DNA of 64,000 nt from Aquiflexum gelatinilyticum (GTDB lineage Bacteria > Bacteroidota > Bacteroidia > Cytophagales > Cyclobacteriaceae): NCBI RefSeq assembly GCF_024741135.1, contig NZ_JANSUY010000003.1, positions 1 to 64,000 of the forward strand. Direction: 5' to 3'. Of the stretch, positions 28,978 to 37,793 are shown piece after piece; the stretch's first letter is position 1; each line of letters starts with the position of its first letter. The position numbers and the translations under genes are program-made. A model generated the notes under the pieces. That model was not told the origin of the DNA and ran no database searches. It worked only from the letters and a program-made list of their open reading frames with translations.

Positions 28978-30510
28978 ATGCTCGATATTGAGTCCCACAA
29001 AAACACAAAAATACGGTTTCTAGAGGGTGATGTTTGTCTGAAAGAATTAAAGGAAACTGAATTATTGAAACAATGGAAAGATCTGATTGATAAGTCAAAG
29101 TCATCTTCAGTTTTTCAAACTCCTGATTTTGTGGTTCCTTGGATAAAAGAAAATAAGAATGAATTTTCACCTTTATTTGTTTTACTGTATTCCGAAAGTG
29201 AATTGGTAGGCCTTTTGGCCCTAGCCAGAAAAATAGACCCCAAAACAGGAAGATTATCCAAGCATTTAGTCGGTGCAGGACATTTTTATGCACTTTACCA
29301 GAATTGGGTACTTCTCGAAGGCTATGAGACTGTTTTTTGGGAGAAAGGGCTTTTAGGTTTAATTAAACATATTCCGGGTTGTGAAATCAACCTGAAATCA
29401 TTGCCAAATTTAACTGCATACCAAGGAATAACTTCTAAAAATAGCGTTCTGAAATACAGTGCTATTGAAAAATATCATAATCCCATCCTTGACTTTGAAT
29501 CTGAGGATTTTCAAAAAATAATCAATAAAAGGCATTTTAAGGCAAAATATAATAGAGTTAACAAATCAGGTAACCTTCACTTCGAAAATTTGACTTCCAT
29601 GGAAAGGCTTTTGTTAGCTTTGGATCAAATTGAAGTATTTCATAATCTAAGGCAGGGTGCAGCTTTCAATAAAACACCATTTCCTTTGGATAAAGATGAA
29701 AGAAATATATTTATTGAATGGTTTAAAAAGGGATTGCTTCATGCAACAGCTCTTTGGTTGGATGACAAATTAATTGGAGCCATCATTATGATCAGAGATG
29801 GTAACCATACTGTCCATTTGGCCGGATTGATAACTTATTCTCCATTTCATGGAAGATATTCTCCTGGTTTGGTTCATTTATATTTGCTTGTTTTAAGATT
29901 AAAAGAGGAAGGGTTTCATTTCTTGAAGCTATCACCCGGATATGATTCTTACAAAGAAAGGTTTTCTAATGATAATGAAGAGATATACGAATTGTTAATT
30001 TCCGGGAATAGAATTGCTTTAATGAAAAGAAACCTCAGGGTTTTTTTTAGAAGAATAATACTAAAAAAGGGAATCCGACCCATGGAGTTAAGTGTTTGGA
30101 TAGATAAAAACCGTGCAGCTTTCAAAAATAAATTGTTCAGATTCAAAAAAGGAAATGCACATAAAAACGTAAATTGGAGTCACATTTTAGGGAAAATTAA
30201 TCCGGAAAAAGAAGTAAAAATATTAGATGATTTTGAATTCAAAGTATTAGACCTCACCCAATTGCTTCTTGTAAACGATTGTACTTTTGAGATATGCAGA
30301 TGGGAATTCCTTCAGGATGCTTTAAAAAGATTGGAAGAAAACCAACTTTTTTTTACACTTACTGACAAAAAGAGATTGATTTTGTGTGTTTGGTATAATA
30401 ATCCCGATGTTGTATCAAAAAAAATTAACAAATCGGAATTTCCTTATAATTCTAATGATATTTTTGCAGCCTTGGATGTTGATTTTAATCAATTAAAATT
30501 CTTGAAATAA
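28978..30510 (+). CDS. CelD/BcsL-like GNAT acetyltransferase family protein
   Basis: 510 residues. An N-terminal half (about 25-350) has the features of the GNAT/FemAB-like proteins labelled CelD or Acetyltransf_6: FQTPDFVVPWIKENK, GLLALARKI, FHNLRQGAAFNKTPF, SPFHGRYSPGLVHLYLL and FLKLSPGYDSYKERFSND. A C-terminal tail of about 150 residues has no recognised domain and recurs in the paralogue at 33,318. Members in polysaccharide loci are presumed to acylate glycan precursors. No signal peptide, so it is cytoplasmic. The exact acyl donor and acceptor are unknown. Confidence 0.78.
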   Translation: MLDIESHKNTKIRFLEGDVCLKELKETELLKQWKDLIDKSKSSSVFQTPDFVVPWIKENKNEFSPLFVLLYSESELVGLLALARKIDPKTGRLSKHLVGAGHFYALYQNWVLLEGYETVFWEKGLLGLIKHIPGCEINLKSLPNLTAYQGITSKNSVLKYSAIEKYHNPILDFESEDFQKIINKRHFKAKYNRVNKSGNLHFENLTSMERLLLALDQIEVFHNLRQGAAFNKTPFPLDKDERNIFIEWFKKGLLHATALWLDDKLIGAIIMIRDGNHTVHLAGLITYSPFHGRYSPGLVHLYLLVLRLKEEGFHFLKLSPGYDSYKERFSNDNEEIYELLISGNRIALMKRNLRVFFRRIILKKGIRPMELSVWIDKNRAAFKNKLFRFKKGNAHKNVNWSHILGKINPEKEVKILDDFEFKVLDLTQLLLVNDCTFEICRWEFLQDALKRLEENQLFFTLTDKKRLILCVWYNNPDVVSKKINKSEFPYNSNDIFAALDVDFNQLKFLK

Positions 30511-31000
30511 AGTACAAAATTTAATTTGATAGTAAACACAAAAGTTTTTGATCAATGGAATTTTTATTTGATTTTTATAAATATTTTTGATCGAATTTCA
30601 CTCACTTAAATTATTGAGAATATATAGTAATATTCCCTTGTTGAAATCATTAAAATGGCAATTAAATCGAATTCTTGGATGATGACCCAAAAATCCTATC
30701 CAAAGGCCTTCATATATCTTGTTTCTTATAAATTATTGAGAAACCGGTAAAAAATAGTTGGTTATCTCTATTTTTTCTACCCTATTTATAGCTGCCAATT
30801 AAATGACACTAAGGATTAAAATCTAGTTCTAAAGATTATAGGTTGTGCTCTATTTACAGTAAAAGAATATTTGAAAACCTGAGTCCTACATTAACCTATT
30901 TGTTGAAATTGCTTTAATTCTTATAACTTTATTTTCGCATCTTGGTCAACATATATTTAGGAATTAGTAATTTAATTGAAGAATCCCTTCGGCTATTGAT
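30511..31000. other. AT-rich gene-free spacer
   Basis: 490 bp of AT-rich sequence, probably including the promoter of the deacetylase-GT4 pair. No gene or hairpin was recognised. Confidence 0.5.
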
Positions 31001-31936
31001 ATGAAATTTAAAAACACTGTCATAAACTTCCATGTAATTAAAAATTCAGATTGGATGGAGCGTATTTTTATTTTACTTAAAAAACATTATAATTTCGTTT
31101 CACTTTCTCAGCTTGAGAATTTCTACTTTAGAGGTTTAGAACTTAAGAATGCCTGCCATATTACGGTAGATGATGGAGATTTAAGCGTTTATACCCATTT
31201 GTTTCCCCTAGTAAAAAAATATAAGATTCCTATTTCAATTTATGTTTCGCCCCTGTGTGTCAAAACAGATAGCAATTTTTGGTTTCAAGAAATAGTTGGT
31301 TATGATTTTCAAAAGTTATTTGAGTTTTATTCAAAGATTTATGGCAGTACATTACGATTCGAAGGAAGGCACCAACTTTATGCAGTTTTGAAACAATTAC
31401 CTATAAAAGATTTGATAAATCTTATTGATGCTTTTAGGTTGTCACAAGGTATTGAACCAAAACCTCGAATGGGGCTAAATTTAGAACAGTTATTAGAATT
31501 GAAAGCATCAGGACTTGTGGAAATAGGTGCACATACTTACAATCACCCAATTTTGGCCAATGAGGATATGAATACAGTTGTGTTTGAAATTAAGGATTGT
31601 ATTTTGGAGTTAGAGGATATGATTGGTGAAAAAGTAAAATGGTTTGCATATCCTAATGGTGTACCTACCCTAGACTTTTCCAATCGCGAAATGGAATTAC
31701 TGAAAGAATGTGGAATCAGATTGGCCTTTTCAACAGAAAACAAAAGGTTTTCGATGGAAGATAATCCCTTAAGTATTCCTAGGACAGGAATTTCTAAAGG
31801 AAACCTATCTTTTATTTATCTAAAATTGCTTTTTGGTAGCGGTTGGGATATATTGAAAGAATTATTTAATTCAAATAAAGAAATTAAGATTAGAAAAAAA
31901 TATTTTCAGAAAGGAAAAAGGCTTAATCTTTCATAA
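31001..31936 (+). CDS. Polysaccharide deacetylase family protein (NodB homology)
   Basis: 311 residues. The first NodB motif is HITVDDGD (DDG at 57-59; most members read TFDDGY) and the metal-binding motif is GAHTYNHPILA (H178/H182, the HxxxH pattern). WFAYPNG near 210-216 is the third conserved segment. The family removes N- or O-acetyl groups from glycans using a metal bound by Asp-His-His. No signal peptide is visible, so it would act on cytoplasmic or lipid-linked intermediates. Its stop codon overlaps the next start codon in TAATG, so it is translationally coupled to the GT4 gene. Confidence 0.88.
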   Translation: MKFKNTVINFHVIKNSDWMERIFILLKKHYNFVSLSQLENFYFRGLELKNACHITVDDGDLSVYTHLFPLVKKYKIPISIYVSPLCVKTDSNFWFQEIVGYDFQKLFEFYSKIYGSTLRFEGRHQLYAVLKQLPIKDLINLIDAFRLSQGIEPKPRMGLNLEQLLELKASGLVEIGAHTYNHPILANEDMNTVVFEIKDCILELEDMIGEKVKWFAYPNGVPTLDFSNREMELLKECGIRLAFSTENKRFSMEDNPLSIPRTGISKGNLSFIYLKLLFGSGWDILKELFNSNKEIKIRKKYFQKGKRLNLS

Positions 31937-33057
31937 TGAAATCAAATGGACTAAAAGTACTTGTTTTCGTTCCCCATTTTTTCAAACAGGGGGGGGTTGC
32001 CTTGTTTTATAAATCATTACGGCCATTTTTCGGATCAAACTTCAAATATTTTTTCAGGGGGAATAGATCCTCACACAATGAAAATTGGGCAATTTTCAAT
32101 TATTTCATTGATTATATAAAGTTTTTAATTCATTTATTATTTCACAAAACTGATTTTATTTTGATCAACACTTCCTTAGCCAAGTCCGGATGCAGTAGAG
32201 ATGCTGTTTTTATTTACATACTTAAGCTTTTTCATAAAGATTTTATGGTTTTTTTTCATGGTTGGAATAAGGACTATGAGCAAAGGATTGAAACAAACAA
32301 AGGGTTTAATAAATTTCCGTTAAACCAGTTTAAAAAAGCCTCAACTGTGGTTGTATTGGCAAAAGATTTTAAATCAAAATTGGAGTCTTGGGGGTTTGAT
32401 CAAAAAATATACTTGGGGAAAACAGTTGTGGAAAATAACTTGATAGAAGGATATGTTAACCCTACCAAAAAATTTCTGGATGAATCTATTTTCACTTTTA
32501 TTTTTTTAGCGAGAGTAGAAAAGGCAAAAGGTATTATTGAAGCACTTCAGATTTATAGGCAAATTCAACTTATTAATCCGAGCAAGAAAATGCAATTTAA
32601 GATAGGGGGAGAGGGTAGTTTTCTCAAATCTGCCAAGGATTTCGTGACGATGAATAATATTCAAGATGTTCATTTTTTAGGTCATGTAGAGGGTCTTGAA
32701 AAGAGACTTCTTTTGGAAGAAGGTCATTTTCTCCTTTTTCCGTCCTATTCTGAGGGAATGCCATTGTCAGTTTTAGAGGCAATGGCATTTGGGATTCCTT
32801 GTATGGTTACAGCTGTTGGAGGCTTAAAAGATTTTTTTGTTGACAAAGAAATGGGTGTATTACTTGAAGACCTGGATATGATAAAGGCCGCAGAAAATGT
32901 GAATGCGATCATTAACGATCAAAATTGGTTAATCCAAATTTCAGAAATGAATTACCATTTTGCCCAAAAAAATTTTCTTGCTTCCCATGTCGCAGAATCA
33001 TTAAAGGAACTTATTGTTGACGTTTATAAAAAGAAAAGTCATGCTCAGAAATTTTAA
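31936..33057 (+). CDS. Glycosyltransferase, GT4 family (paralogue of the gene at 20,243)
   Basis: 373 residues. It begins LVFVPHFFKQGGVALFY (GGVA loop), with the EX7E region SYSEGMPLSVLEAMAFGIP. Alignable along its full length with the minus-strand GT4 at 20,243-21,334 (FFRGNRSS, LINTSLAKSGC, FFHGWNKDYE, AVGGLKDFF). Overlaps the deacetylase stop by one base. The coupling suggests that deacetylation and glycosyl transfer act on the same intermediate (inference). Donor unknown. Confidence 0.88.
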   Translation: MKSNGLKVLVFVPHFFKQGGVALFYKSLRPFFGSNFKYFFRGNRSSHNENWAIFNYFIDYIKFLIHLLFHKTDFILINTSLAKSGCSRDAVFIYILKLFHKDFMVFFHGWNKDYEQRIETNKGFNKFPLNQFKKASTVVVLAKDFKSKLESWGFDQKIYLGKTVVENNLIEGYVNPTKKFLDESIFTFIFLARVEKAKGIIEALQIYRQIQLINPSKKMQFKIGGEGSFLKSAKDFVTMNNIQDVHFLGHVEGLEKRLLLEEGHFLLFPSYSEGMPLSVLEAMAFGIPCMVTAVGGLKDFFVDKEMGVLLEDLDMIKAAENVNAIINDQNWLIQISEMNYHFAQKNFLASHVAESLKELIVDVYKKKSHAQKF

Positions 33058-33317
33058 TGGGCGATCTTTTGTGAAACCAATTATTTTAAAAAAATTCTAT
33101 TCAATGAATTGGCATACACTCAAAATTTCAACCTAAATTAATTTTGGTGTAAAGACCTGAAATTTAGAAAAATTAAATAATCACACAATTAACACCTTTA
33201 TTTTTAGGTTAACATAGTATGCCAGTTTTTAAATTTAAAATACCTATTATTTTTCTACCTTAATTTTGGGAATCCATGTTTGTGGGTATATAAATTAAAA
33301 TTAACCATCAAAATCCG

Positions 33318-34991
33318 ATGAACAATTACAGTTTACATTTGCCATTGCAGTCTCGAGCTTTAATTATAAATGAGGATTTCTTGAGGGCATGGGATGAATT
33401 ACATTCTTTCTGCCCTTGGGCTACAATTTTTCAATCAAAAGATTTTGTTTTGACATGGTTTCAATGTTTTACAAGCCATGAACCTACCATAATTTGTGAT
33501 TGGGATGGTAAATCCATATCAGGACTATGGGTTTTGACTGAGTCAAATGGAAGATTTACGGGTCCGGGATTTGATTTAGCAGAATACCAAGTATGGTTAT
33601 CCACGCCTCAAAGGCAAAATGATTTTGTGGAATCCGCTTTGAAAGAATTTCAAAAGACTTTTCCTTCTAAATCCATTTACATGAAATATGTCCCTGGAAC
33701 TACACCTCTTGATGTCTTCAAAACAAGCAGCTTTCTTAAACATCATTCATTTTTTAGACATTACATTCATCCAATCATGCAAACGGATAAAGAAAGCCTT
33801 CAACTTGAACTTAAAAAGAAAAATAGAAAAGAGAAAATTAATCGTTTAAATAGGATAGGAGAATTGCGCTTTTCAAGAATAACTGATTTTAAGCAATTTG
33901 AATTATTGATCGATGAAATGGCATTGCAAAGTGATTTTCGGAAGGGTGCCCTTTACAACAAAACTTTCTTTTTTAATGAACCTCATAGGAAGGACTTTTT
34001 ACTTCGATTATTTGATTTGGGGCATGTTCATGTAACTTCCCTGTCAGTTGACAATATACTTATCGCATCCAATGTTGGGATAATGGGTACAGATATTGTC
34101 CACCTTCAAGGAATAAACTGCCATTCCCCTTTCTATTCAAAATATTCACCTGGAATCTTACATTTTTTAATGTTAGGAATAGAATTAAGTGATACAAACA
34201 TCCCCTATTTCGACTTGACTCCAGGAGGGGCGGATGGGTATAAATCCATTTTAGCCAACAAACAAGGAGATGCGTTTGAATGGTGGTTTGGCCCCAAAAC
34301 CTTTGCATGGGGGGTGAAATTCAAGGAAAATTTAAAGCAAAAAGTAAAAAAAGGATTGGAGAAACAAACTAATACGGCTTTCAATTGGAAAGAAATCTTT
34401 GATGCTTATCTTATTTGGAAAAATTATTTAATGGGTTTTAAAAATAAAATATTGAATGCCCAAATACCATTCACCACCTATTTCTTAGGTTCAAAATCCA
34501 CATGTATAAGACTTAATGTCTTAGATATTTTAAGGCCATATCACGGTGAAAGTTTAACTGAAAATGAAACATTGAGTAATCCTATACTTCGCAACAACAA
34601 AATTTCGGACCTTTTCTTTTGGGACGAAAAAAAAGCAGGAATACCTAGATCATCTTTGTTTTTGGATTGTCTTAGCAGAATTGAATTTGGGCAACAAATG
34701 TTTACGTTAACGCAAGACAATGAACTATTTGGAGTTGTTTGGATAATCCCAATTGATGCCAAAAGAAATAATGAAGAAGAAAGGAACATTTCTGGAGAAA
34801 AACAATACGTTTTATTATGTTCCTGCTATGAATTAGGCAGAGAAGAGGAATTATTAAAAATGTTATCCAATATTCATAGAAAATCAGTTCCAGAAGATTT
34901 TCATTCAAACTGTATTTTTGAATTAGCAGATAATCAAAAAAAACTATTGAATTATATAAAAAATAAAAAAACCCAATTTTCTAAGGTATAA
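33318..34991 (+). CDS. CelD/BcsL-like GNAT acetyltransferase family protein (second copy)
   Basis: 557 residues. Paralogue of the protein at 28,978: shared features include FQSKDFVLTWFQCF (versus FQTPDFVVPWIKEN), DFRKGALYNKTFFF, CHSPFYSKYSPGILHFLMLG and YFDLTPGGADGYKS. A C-terminal region after about residue 360 again lacks a known domain. It probably acylates an exopolysaccharide precursor in the cytoplasm (inference). Two copies in one locus would fit two acylated positions or two glycan variants. Confidence 0.78.
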   Translation: MNNYSLHLPLQSRALIINEDFLRAWDELHSFCPWATIFQSKDFVLTWFQCFTSHEPTIICDWDGKSISGLWVLTESNGRFTGPGFDLAEYQVWLSTPQRQNDFVESALKEFQKTFPSKSIYMKYVPGTTPLDVFKTSSFLKHHSFFRHYIHPIMQTDKESLQLELKKKNRKEKINRLNRIGELRFSRITDFKQFELLIDEMALQSDFRKGALYNKTFFFNEPHRKDFLLRLFDLGHVHVTSLSVDNILIASNVGIMGTDIVHLQGINCHSPFYSKYSPGILHFLMLGIELSDTNIPYFDLTPGGADGYKSILANKQGDAFEWWFGPKTFAWGVKFKENLKQKVKKGLEKQTNTAFNWKEIFDAYLIWKNYLMGFKNKILNAQIPFTTYFLGSKSTCIRLNVLDILRPYHGESLTENETLSNPILRNNKISDLFFWDEKKAGIPRSSLFLDCLSRIEFGQQMFTLTQDNELFGVVWIIPIDAKRNNEEERNISGEKQYVLLCSCYELGREEELLKMLSNIHRKSVPEDFHSNCIFELADNQKKLLNYIKNKKTQFSKV

Positions 34992-35169
34992 AGTAGAAAT
35001 TCATGTTGAGGTAGTTTTATACCGCCTTTCTGACCAAAATATAAGTTTTCAGGTTTTAAGATTAATTCAAAGTTTTTGAATCCGGCATAAAGGAATTGAT
35101 TGTTTATTTCAATGTATAATGCTTTACCCGATTTTTAGATCCAATTCAAAAGTAGCAAGATAAACCGAC

Positions 35170-35205
35170 AACAATTATGACTATTAGAACAATTACAACT
35201 TTTCA
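35170..35205. repeat. 9-bp tandem repeat cluster A
   Basis: Units AACAATTAT, GACTATTAG, AACAATTAC, AACTTTTCA in register. Confidence 0.75.
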
Positions 35206-35313
35206 AATTCGGCAACCTGAAAATCCGAGAGGACCTAATTACTTACTTTTATGAACGGTTTGAAGGAAATGCACAGTTTAATGAACACTCCCCTGACAAC
35301 CCGAAAACTCGAC

Positions 35314-35376
35314 AACCATTATAATAATTATAACAATTATAAAAATAATAACCATTATAACAATTACAACTCCCAA
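35314..35376. repeat. 9-bp tandem repeat cluster B
   Basis: Seven units in register, including AACCATTAT (twice), AACAATTAT and AACAATTAC. Preceded by GACAACCCGAAAACTCGAC and followed by ATCTTCCA, as in cluster C. Confidence 0.85.
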
Positions 35377-35555
35377 TCTTCCACCCTTCCAAAAATCCTT
35401 TATCCGTCTTCCAACCTTAGTTCTTCCCAGCGCCATTTTTTCATTCTTAATTCATCAATCTTCATCTCCACAAGAAAATTTCCCTTCTTCCCTCCTGAAA
35501 ACCTGATACTAGAAAATCGGACTTCCCTAGAACCTGACAACCTCGAAAACTCCAG

Positions 35556-35591
35556 AACCATTACAACAATTATAACCATTACAACTCCCCA
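35556..35591. repeat. 9-bp tandem repeat cluster C
   Basis: Units AACCATTAC, AACAATTAT, AACCATTAC, AACTCCCCA, preceded by GACAACCTCGAAAACTC and followed by TCTTCCA. Confidence 0.8.
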
Positions 35592-35622
35592 TCTTCCATT
35601 CCTCCGAGTAGGAGCAAAGCCC

Positions 35623-35666
35623 TACCAAAGTAGTACCAAAGTAGTAGCAGAGTAGTACCAAAGTAA
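35623..35666. repeat. 11-bp tandem repeat (TACCAAAGTAG)
   Basis: Four consecutive units: two perfect, TAGCAGAGTAG, and TACCAAAGTAA. Confidence 0.9.
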
Positions 35667-35753
35667 GGGATAGTGCGAGCTTACCCCCCTAGATACATAC
35701 TTTCTTAAAATTCTCCGACTTCACCACCCCAACTCGATAACCGGACTCCCGAC

Positions 35754-35780
35754 AACCATCACAACAACTACAACCCTTCC
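35754..35780. repeat. 9-bp tandem repeat cluster D
   Basis: Units AACCATCAC, AACAACTAC, AACCCTTCC; the most degenerate of the four clusters. Confidence 0.65.
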
Positions 35781-35938
35781 AACCCCAAAAAAATAAGCCG
35801 AATAACCCTTAAACAAATAACCTCCAATCCTTCCTCATTTTCCTAACTTTCCTTTTTTTCCGTATAGTACACTTTCGTTATGATTTGAGCAGACTTAGTT
35901 TCAATTTTGAGTATGTTTCACATAAACCATAACAAAAA

Positions 35939-36637
35939 ATGGCAAGACAATCCAGTTTCTTAAAGTTAGAAGGCACCATTGGAGATGTTACCTTTTACAA
36001 AGGAGCAAACGGTTCCTTTGCAAGACAAAAAGGAGGAATCAGCAAATCTAGGATCCTCAATGATCCTAATTTCCAGAGGACTCGGGAAAACCTCGCAGAA
36101 TTTGCAAAGGCAGCTGCAGCCTCACAGCTTTTGAAAAATGCTTTCAGGGAAATCACACTCAGGTCAAAGGACCTCAGAACCCACAACAGGCTCTATGCCC
36201 TGGCAATGAAAGTAATCAAATCCGATCTCGTAAGCCCAAGAGGAGAAAGGAACTTCGCTTTGGGTGACCATAACCTGATCAATGGCTTCCACTTCAATGT
36301 CAACTCCCTTTGGGGTACAGCAGTGTTTGTCCAGCATACCATGGAGACTACGCCCACTGACCTGAACGTGGCATTTCCTGAGTTTATTCCTGGTACCAAA
36401 CTAGCAAGGCCAATGGGAGCTTCACACGCGAGGATGTTTTTGGTGGCTACTGCCCTAAACCTCGCAGAGGGTACTTATGAGACCAACTTGGTTTCATCTG
36501 TGGATATTGAAATCAACCAGCAGCCTTTAACAGGGTTTCAGGTTTCCATCCCCAAGATTGCTACTGCCGGGACCATACAGGTCTATGCGATTGGGGTGGA
36601 GTATATGCAGGAGGTCAATGGGGGAATGTACCCATGA
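35939..36637 (+). CDS. Conserved Bacteroidota protein of unknown function (DUF6266-like opening)
   Basis: 232 residues, no signal peptide. The N terminus GTIGDVTFYKGANGSFARQKGG resembles (in style, from memory) the DUF6266-type opening in which a short beta hairpin precedes a basic KGG segment (split here: GTIGDVTFYK and FARQKGG, about 11-33). A helical stretch at about 45-90 is followed by a beta-rich C-terminal half. The start codon follows the repeat-rich spacer. Codon choice is less AT-rich than in the polysaccharide genes. It is the first gene of a cassette with a DUF5675 relic and a small membrane-anchored coiled coil. I do not recognise a function; a structural or mobile-element-associated role is possible. 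Confidence 0.78.
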   Translation: MARQSSFLKLEGTIGDVTFYKGANGSFARQKGGISKSRILNDPNFQRTRENLAEFAKAAAASQLLKNAFREITLRSKDLRTHNRLYALAMKVIKSDLVSPRGERNFALGDHNLINGFHFNVNSLWGTAVFVQHTMETTPTDLNVAFPEFIPGTKLARPMGASHARMFLVATALNLAEGTYETNLVSSVDIEINQQPLTGFQVSIPKIATAGTIQVYAIGVEYMQEVNGGMYP

Positions 36638-36685
36638 ATGACAAAACCCACAATTCGGCAAAAATCATCTTTATCGAATAGGACC

Positions 36686-37124
36686 ATGCTGATACACCTC
36701 GAACGCGAATATTGGCCCGGTGGTACCAATGGCACCATCAGGTTCGACGGATACAAAATCTGCCATACCGTTATCCACATGGCGGAGAAACAACCCCGAT
36801 TCTTGTATTCCTGAAGGGGCATACCCTTTGGAAAGGGAATATTCTGAGGAACACGGTTGGCACCTTATTATCAGGGATGTATCTGGAAGGGGATTGGTCA
36901 GAATCCTGCCGCAGGCTCCGAAAATTGGAGCTGCCACCTCAATCACTCCTGTTTCTAAAATCATTGGAGAAGGACGGGGGTCACAATCACGCCATGCTTT
37001 TGAAAAGTTCAAAGAATTGGTTTACTCCATCATGGACCAGAATGAGGATGTCATCCTTGAAATCAGAAGTTTTCCAGATGCGGCTTTAAACCTTGTGCAG
37101 TTTGAACTCTCATGGATGGATTAG
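36686..37124 (+). pseudogene. Frameshifted DUF5675 family gene
   Basis: The opening frame from ATG 36,686 gives the DUF5675 N terminus (LEREYWPGGTNGTIRFDGYKICHTV) in one frame (about 27 residues, split here: LEREYWPGGTNG and FDGYKICHT). The rest (NNPDSCIPEGAYPLEREYS, GWHLIIRDV, IIGEGRGSQSRHAFEKFK) continues in the next frame to TAG 37,124. The break lies around 36,765-36,780, and the total length is not a multiple of three. The usual IHPAN...GCIAPV segment is also diverged (ILPQAPKIGAATSITPV). It is either a pseudogene, a sequencing error, or programmed frameshifting; the diverged core favours decay. The 3' part could still be translated from an internal GTG at 36,720. Confidence 0.7.
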
Positions 37125-37339
37125 AGATACAGCCGATGATGGAAGGGATCATCTCCCTTTTACTCACCATCATCACCTACCACCTGAGTTCCATTTCCCG
37201 GGAAATGAAGCAGTTCAAAAAGGATTACAGCGAACTGAGAAACACCTGTAACGGGCTGATTTCTGAGCAGGTATCCATCCGGACCAAATTGGATGGGTTG
37301 ATGAAAAAAACCAAAAGGAAACCGGAATTACCGGATTGA
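37112..37339 (+). CDS. Small membrane-anchored coiled-coil protein
   Basis: 75 residues. A single hydrophobic segment (about 10-25, EGIISLLLTIITYHL) is followed by a charged heptad-rich helix (about 28-70) ending in a basic tail (KKTKRKPELPD). It overlaps the end of the DUF5675 reading frame by 13 bp, so the genes were translated as a unit. The design resembles small holin-like or spanin-like accessory proteins, but no family is recognised. A terminator follows at 37,358. Confidence 0.7.
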   Translation: MDGLEIQPMMEGIISLLLTIITYHLSSISREMKQFKKDYSELRNTCNGLISEQVSIRTKLDGLMKKTKRKPELPD

Positions 37340-37357
37340 ATAATTTAATTTAAAATT

Positions 37358-37384
37358 AATCAGGGGTCAAAGTGATCCCTGATT
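37358..37384 (+). terminator. Hairpin ending the DUF5675 cassette
   Basis: Arms AATCAGGGGTCA and TGATCCCTGATT (one G-U pair) with a 3-nt loop and T-rich 3' flank, 18 bp after the stop codon of the coiled-coil gene. Confidence 0.75.
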
Positions 37385-37592
37385 TCTTAGACAATCAACT
37401 ATAGATGTCTAAATTTATTTTGAAAAACATTTGTGATAAATTGAAATTAAACTTATGTTAACATTAGTTTACGTGAAAAACAACATGGAGTGACCTATTC
37501 ACCCACAGATTTTATGGTCATTGACCTTTTGCTACCGGAAGGGCCTATCAGACTTCCCTTCCCCGGTTTTTATAACTTATGTCTGACCCAAC

Positions 37593-37793
37593 ATGAGTAT
37601 GGCAAAAAGAGAACGAAGTGTCATTTATGCAAAGGACATCATGAAAATTACAGGAAGAAGCAAAACATACGCTTATGGTTTGCTCAAGAAGATTAAGGCT
37701 TTTTTCAGTAAAGATAACCACCAGTTGGTCACTATTGATGAATACGCCCGATTTCATGGTATACCGGTTGAAAAGGTGATGGAATACCTCTAA
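37593..37793 (+). CDS. Small helix-turn-helix-like protein
   Basis: 66 residues (MSMAKRERS...). The segment YAKDIMKITGRSKTYAYGLL (about 12-31) looks like an excisionase/MerR-like DNA-recognition helix, followed by FFSKDNHQLVTIDEYARFHG, a typical second half of this compact winged-helix type. Similar small proteins are common in Bacteroidota next to mobile or phage-like genes (from memory). A start at the second ATG (37,599) is equally possible. It is probably a regulator or recombination directionality factor for the adjacent cassette (inference). Confidence 0.65.
   Translation: MSMAKRERSVIYAKDIMKITGRSKTYAYGLLKKIKAFFSKDNHQLVTIDEYARFHGIPVEKVMEYL

Larger units (their letters stand above)
34992..35938. 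other. Repeat-rich intergenic region
   Basis: No gene is supported here. An Asn/Tyr-rich frame at 35,251-35,655 is a translation of simple repeats. The region holds four clusters of a 9-bp unit (consensus AACNATTAN) and one 11-bp tandem array, listed separately. It separates the exopolysaccharide genes from the DUF5675 cassette. Confidence 0.75.

Noticed and set aside
35251-35655. 134-codon Asn/Tyr-rich ORF
   Set aside because: It is a translation of the 9-bp and 11-bp tandem repeats; no domain, and period-matched low complexity explains the open frame.
36712-37089. 125-codon ORF overlapping the DUF5675 relic
   Set aside because: Third-frame shadow; the conserved DUF5675 residues are in the other two frames.
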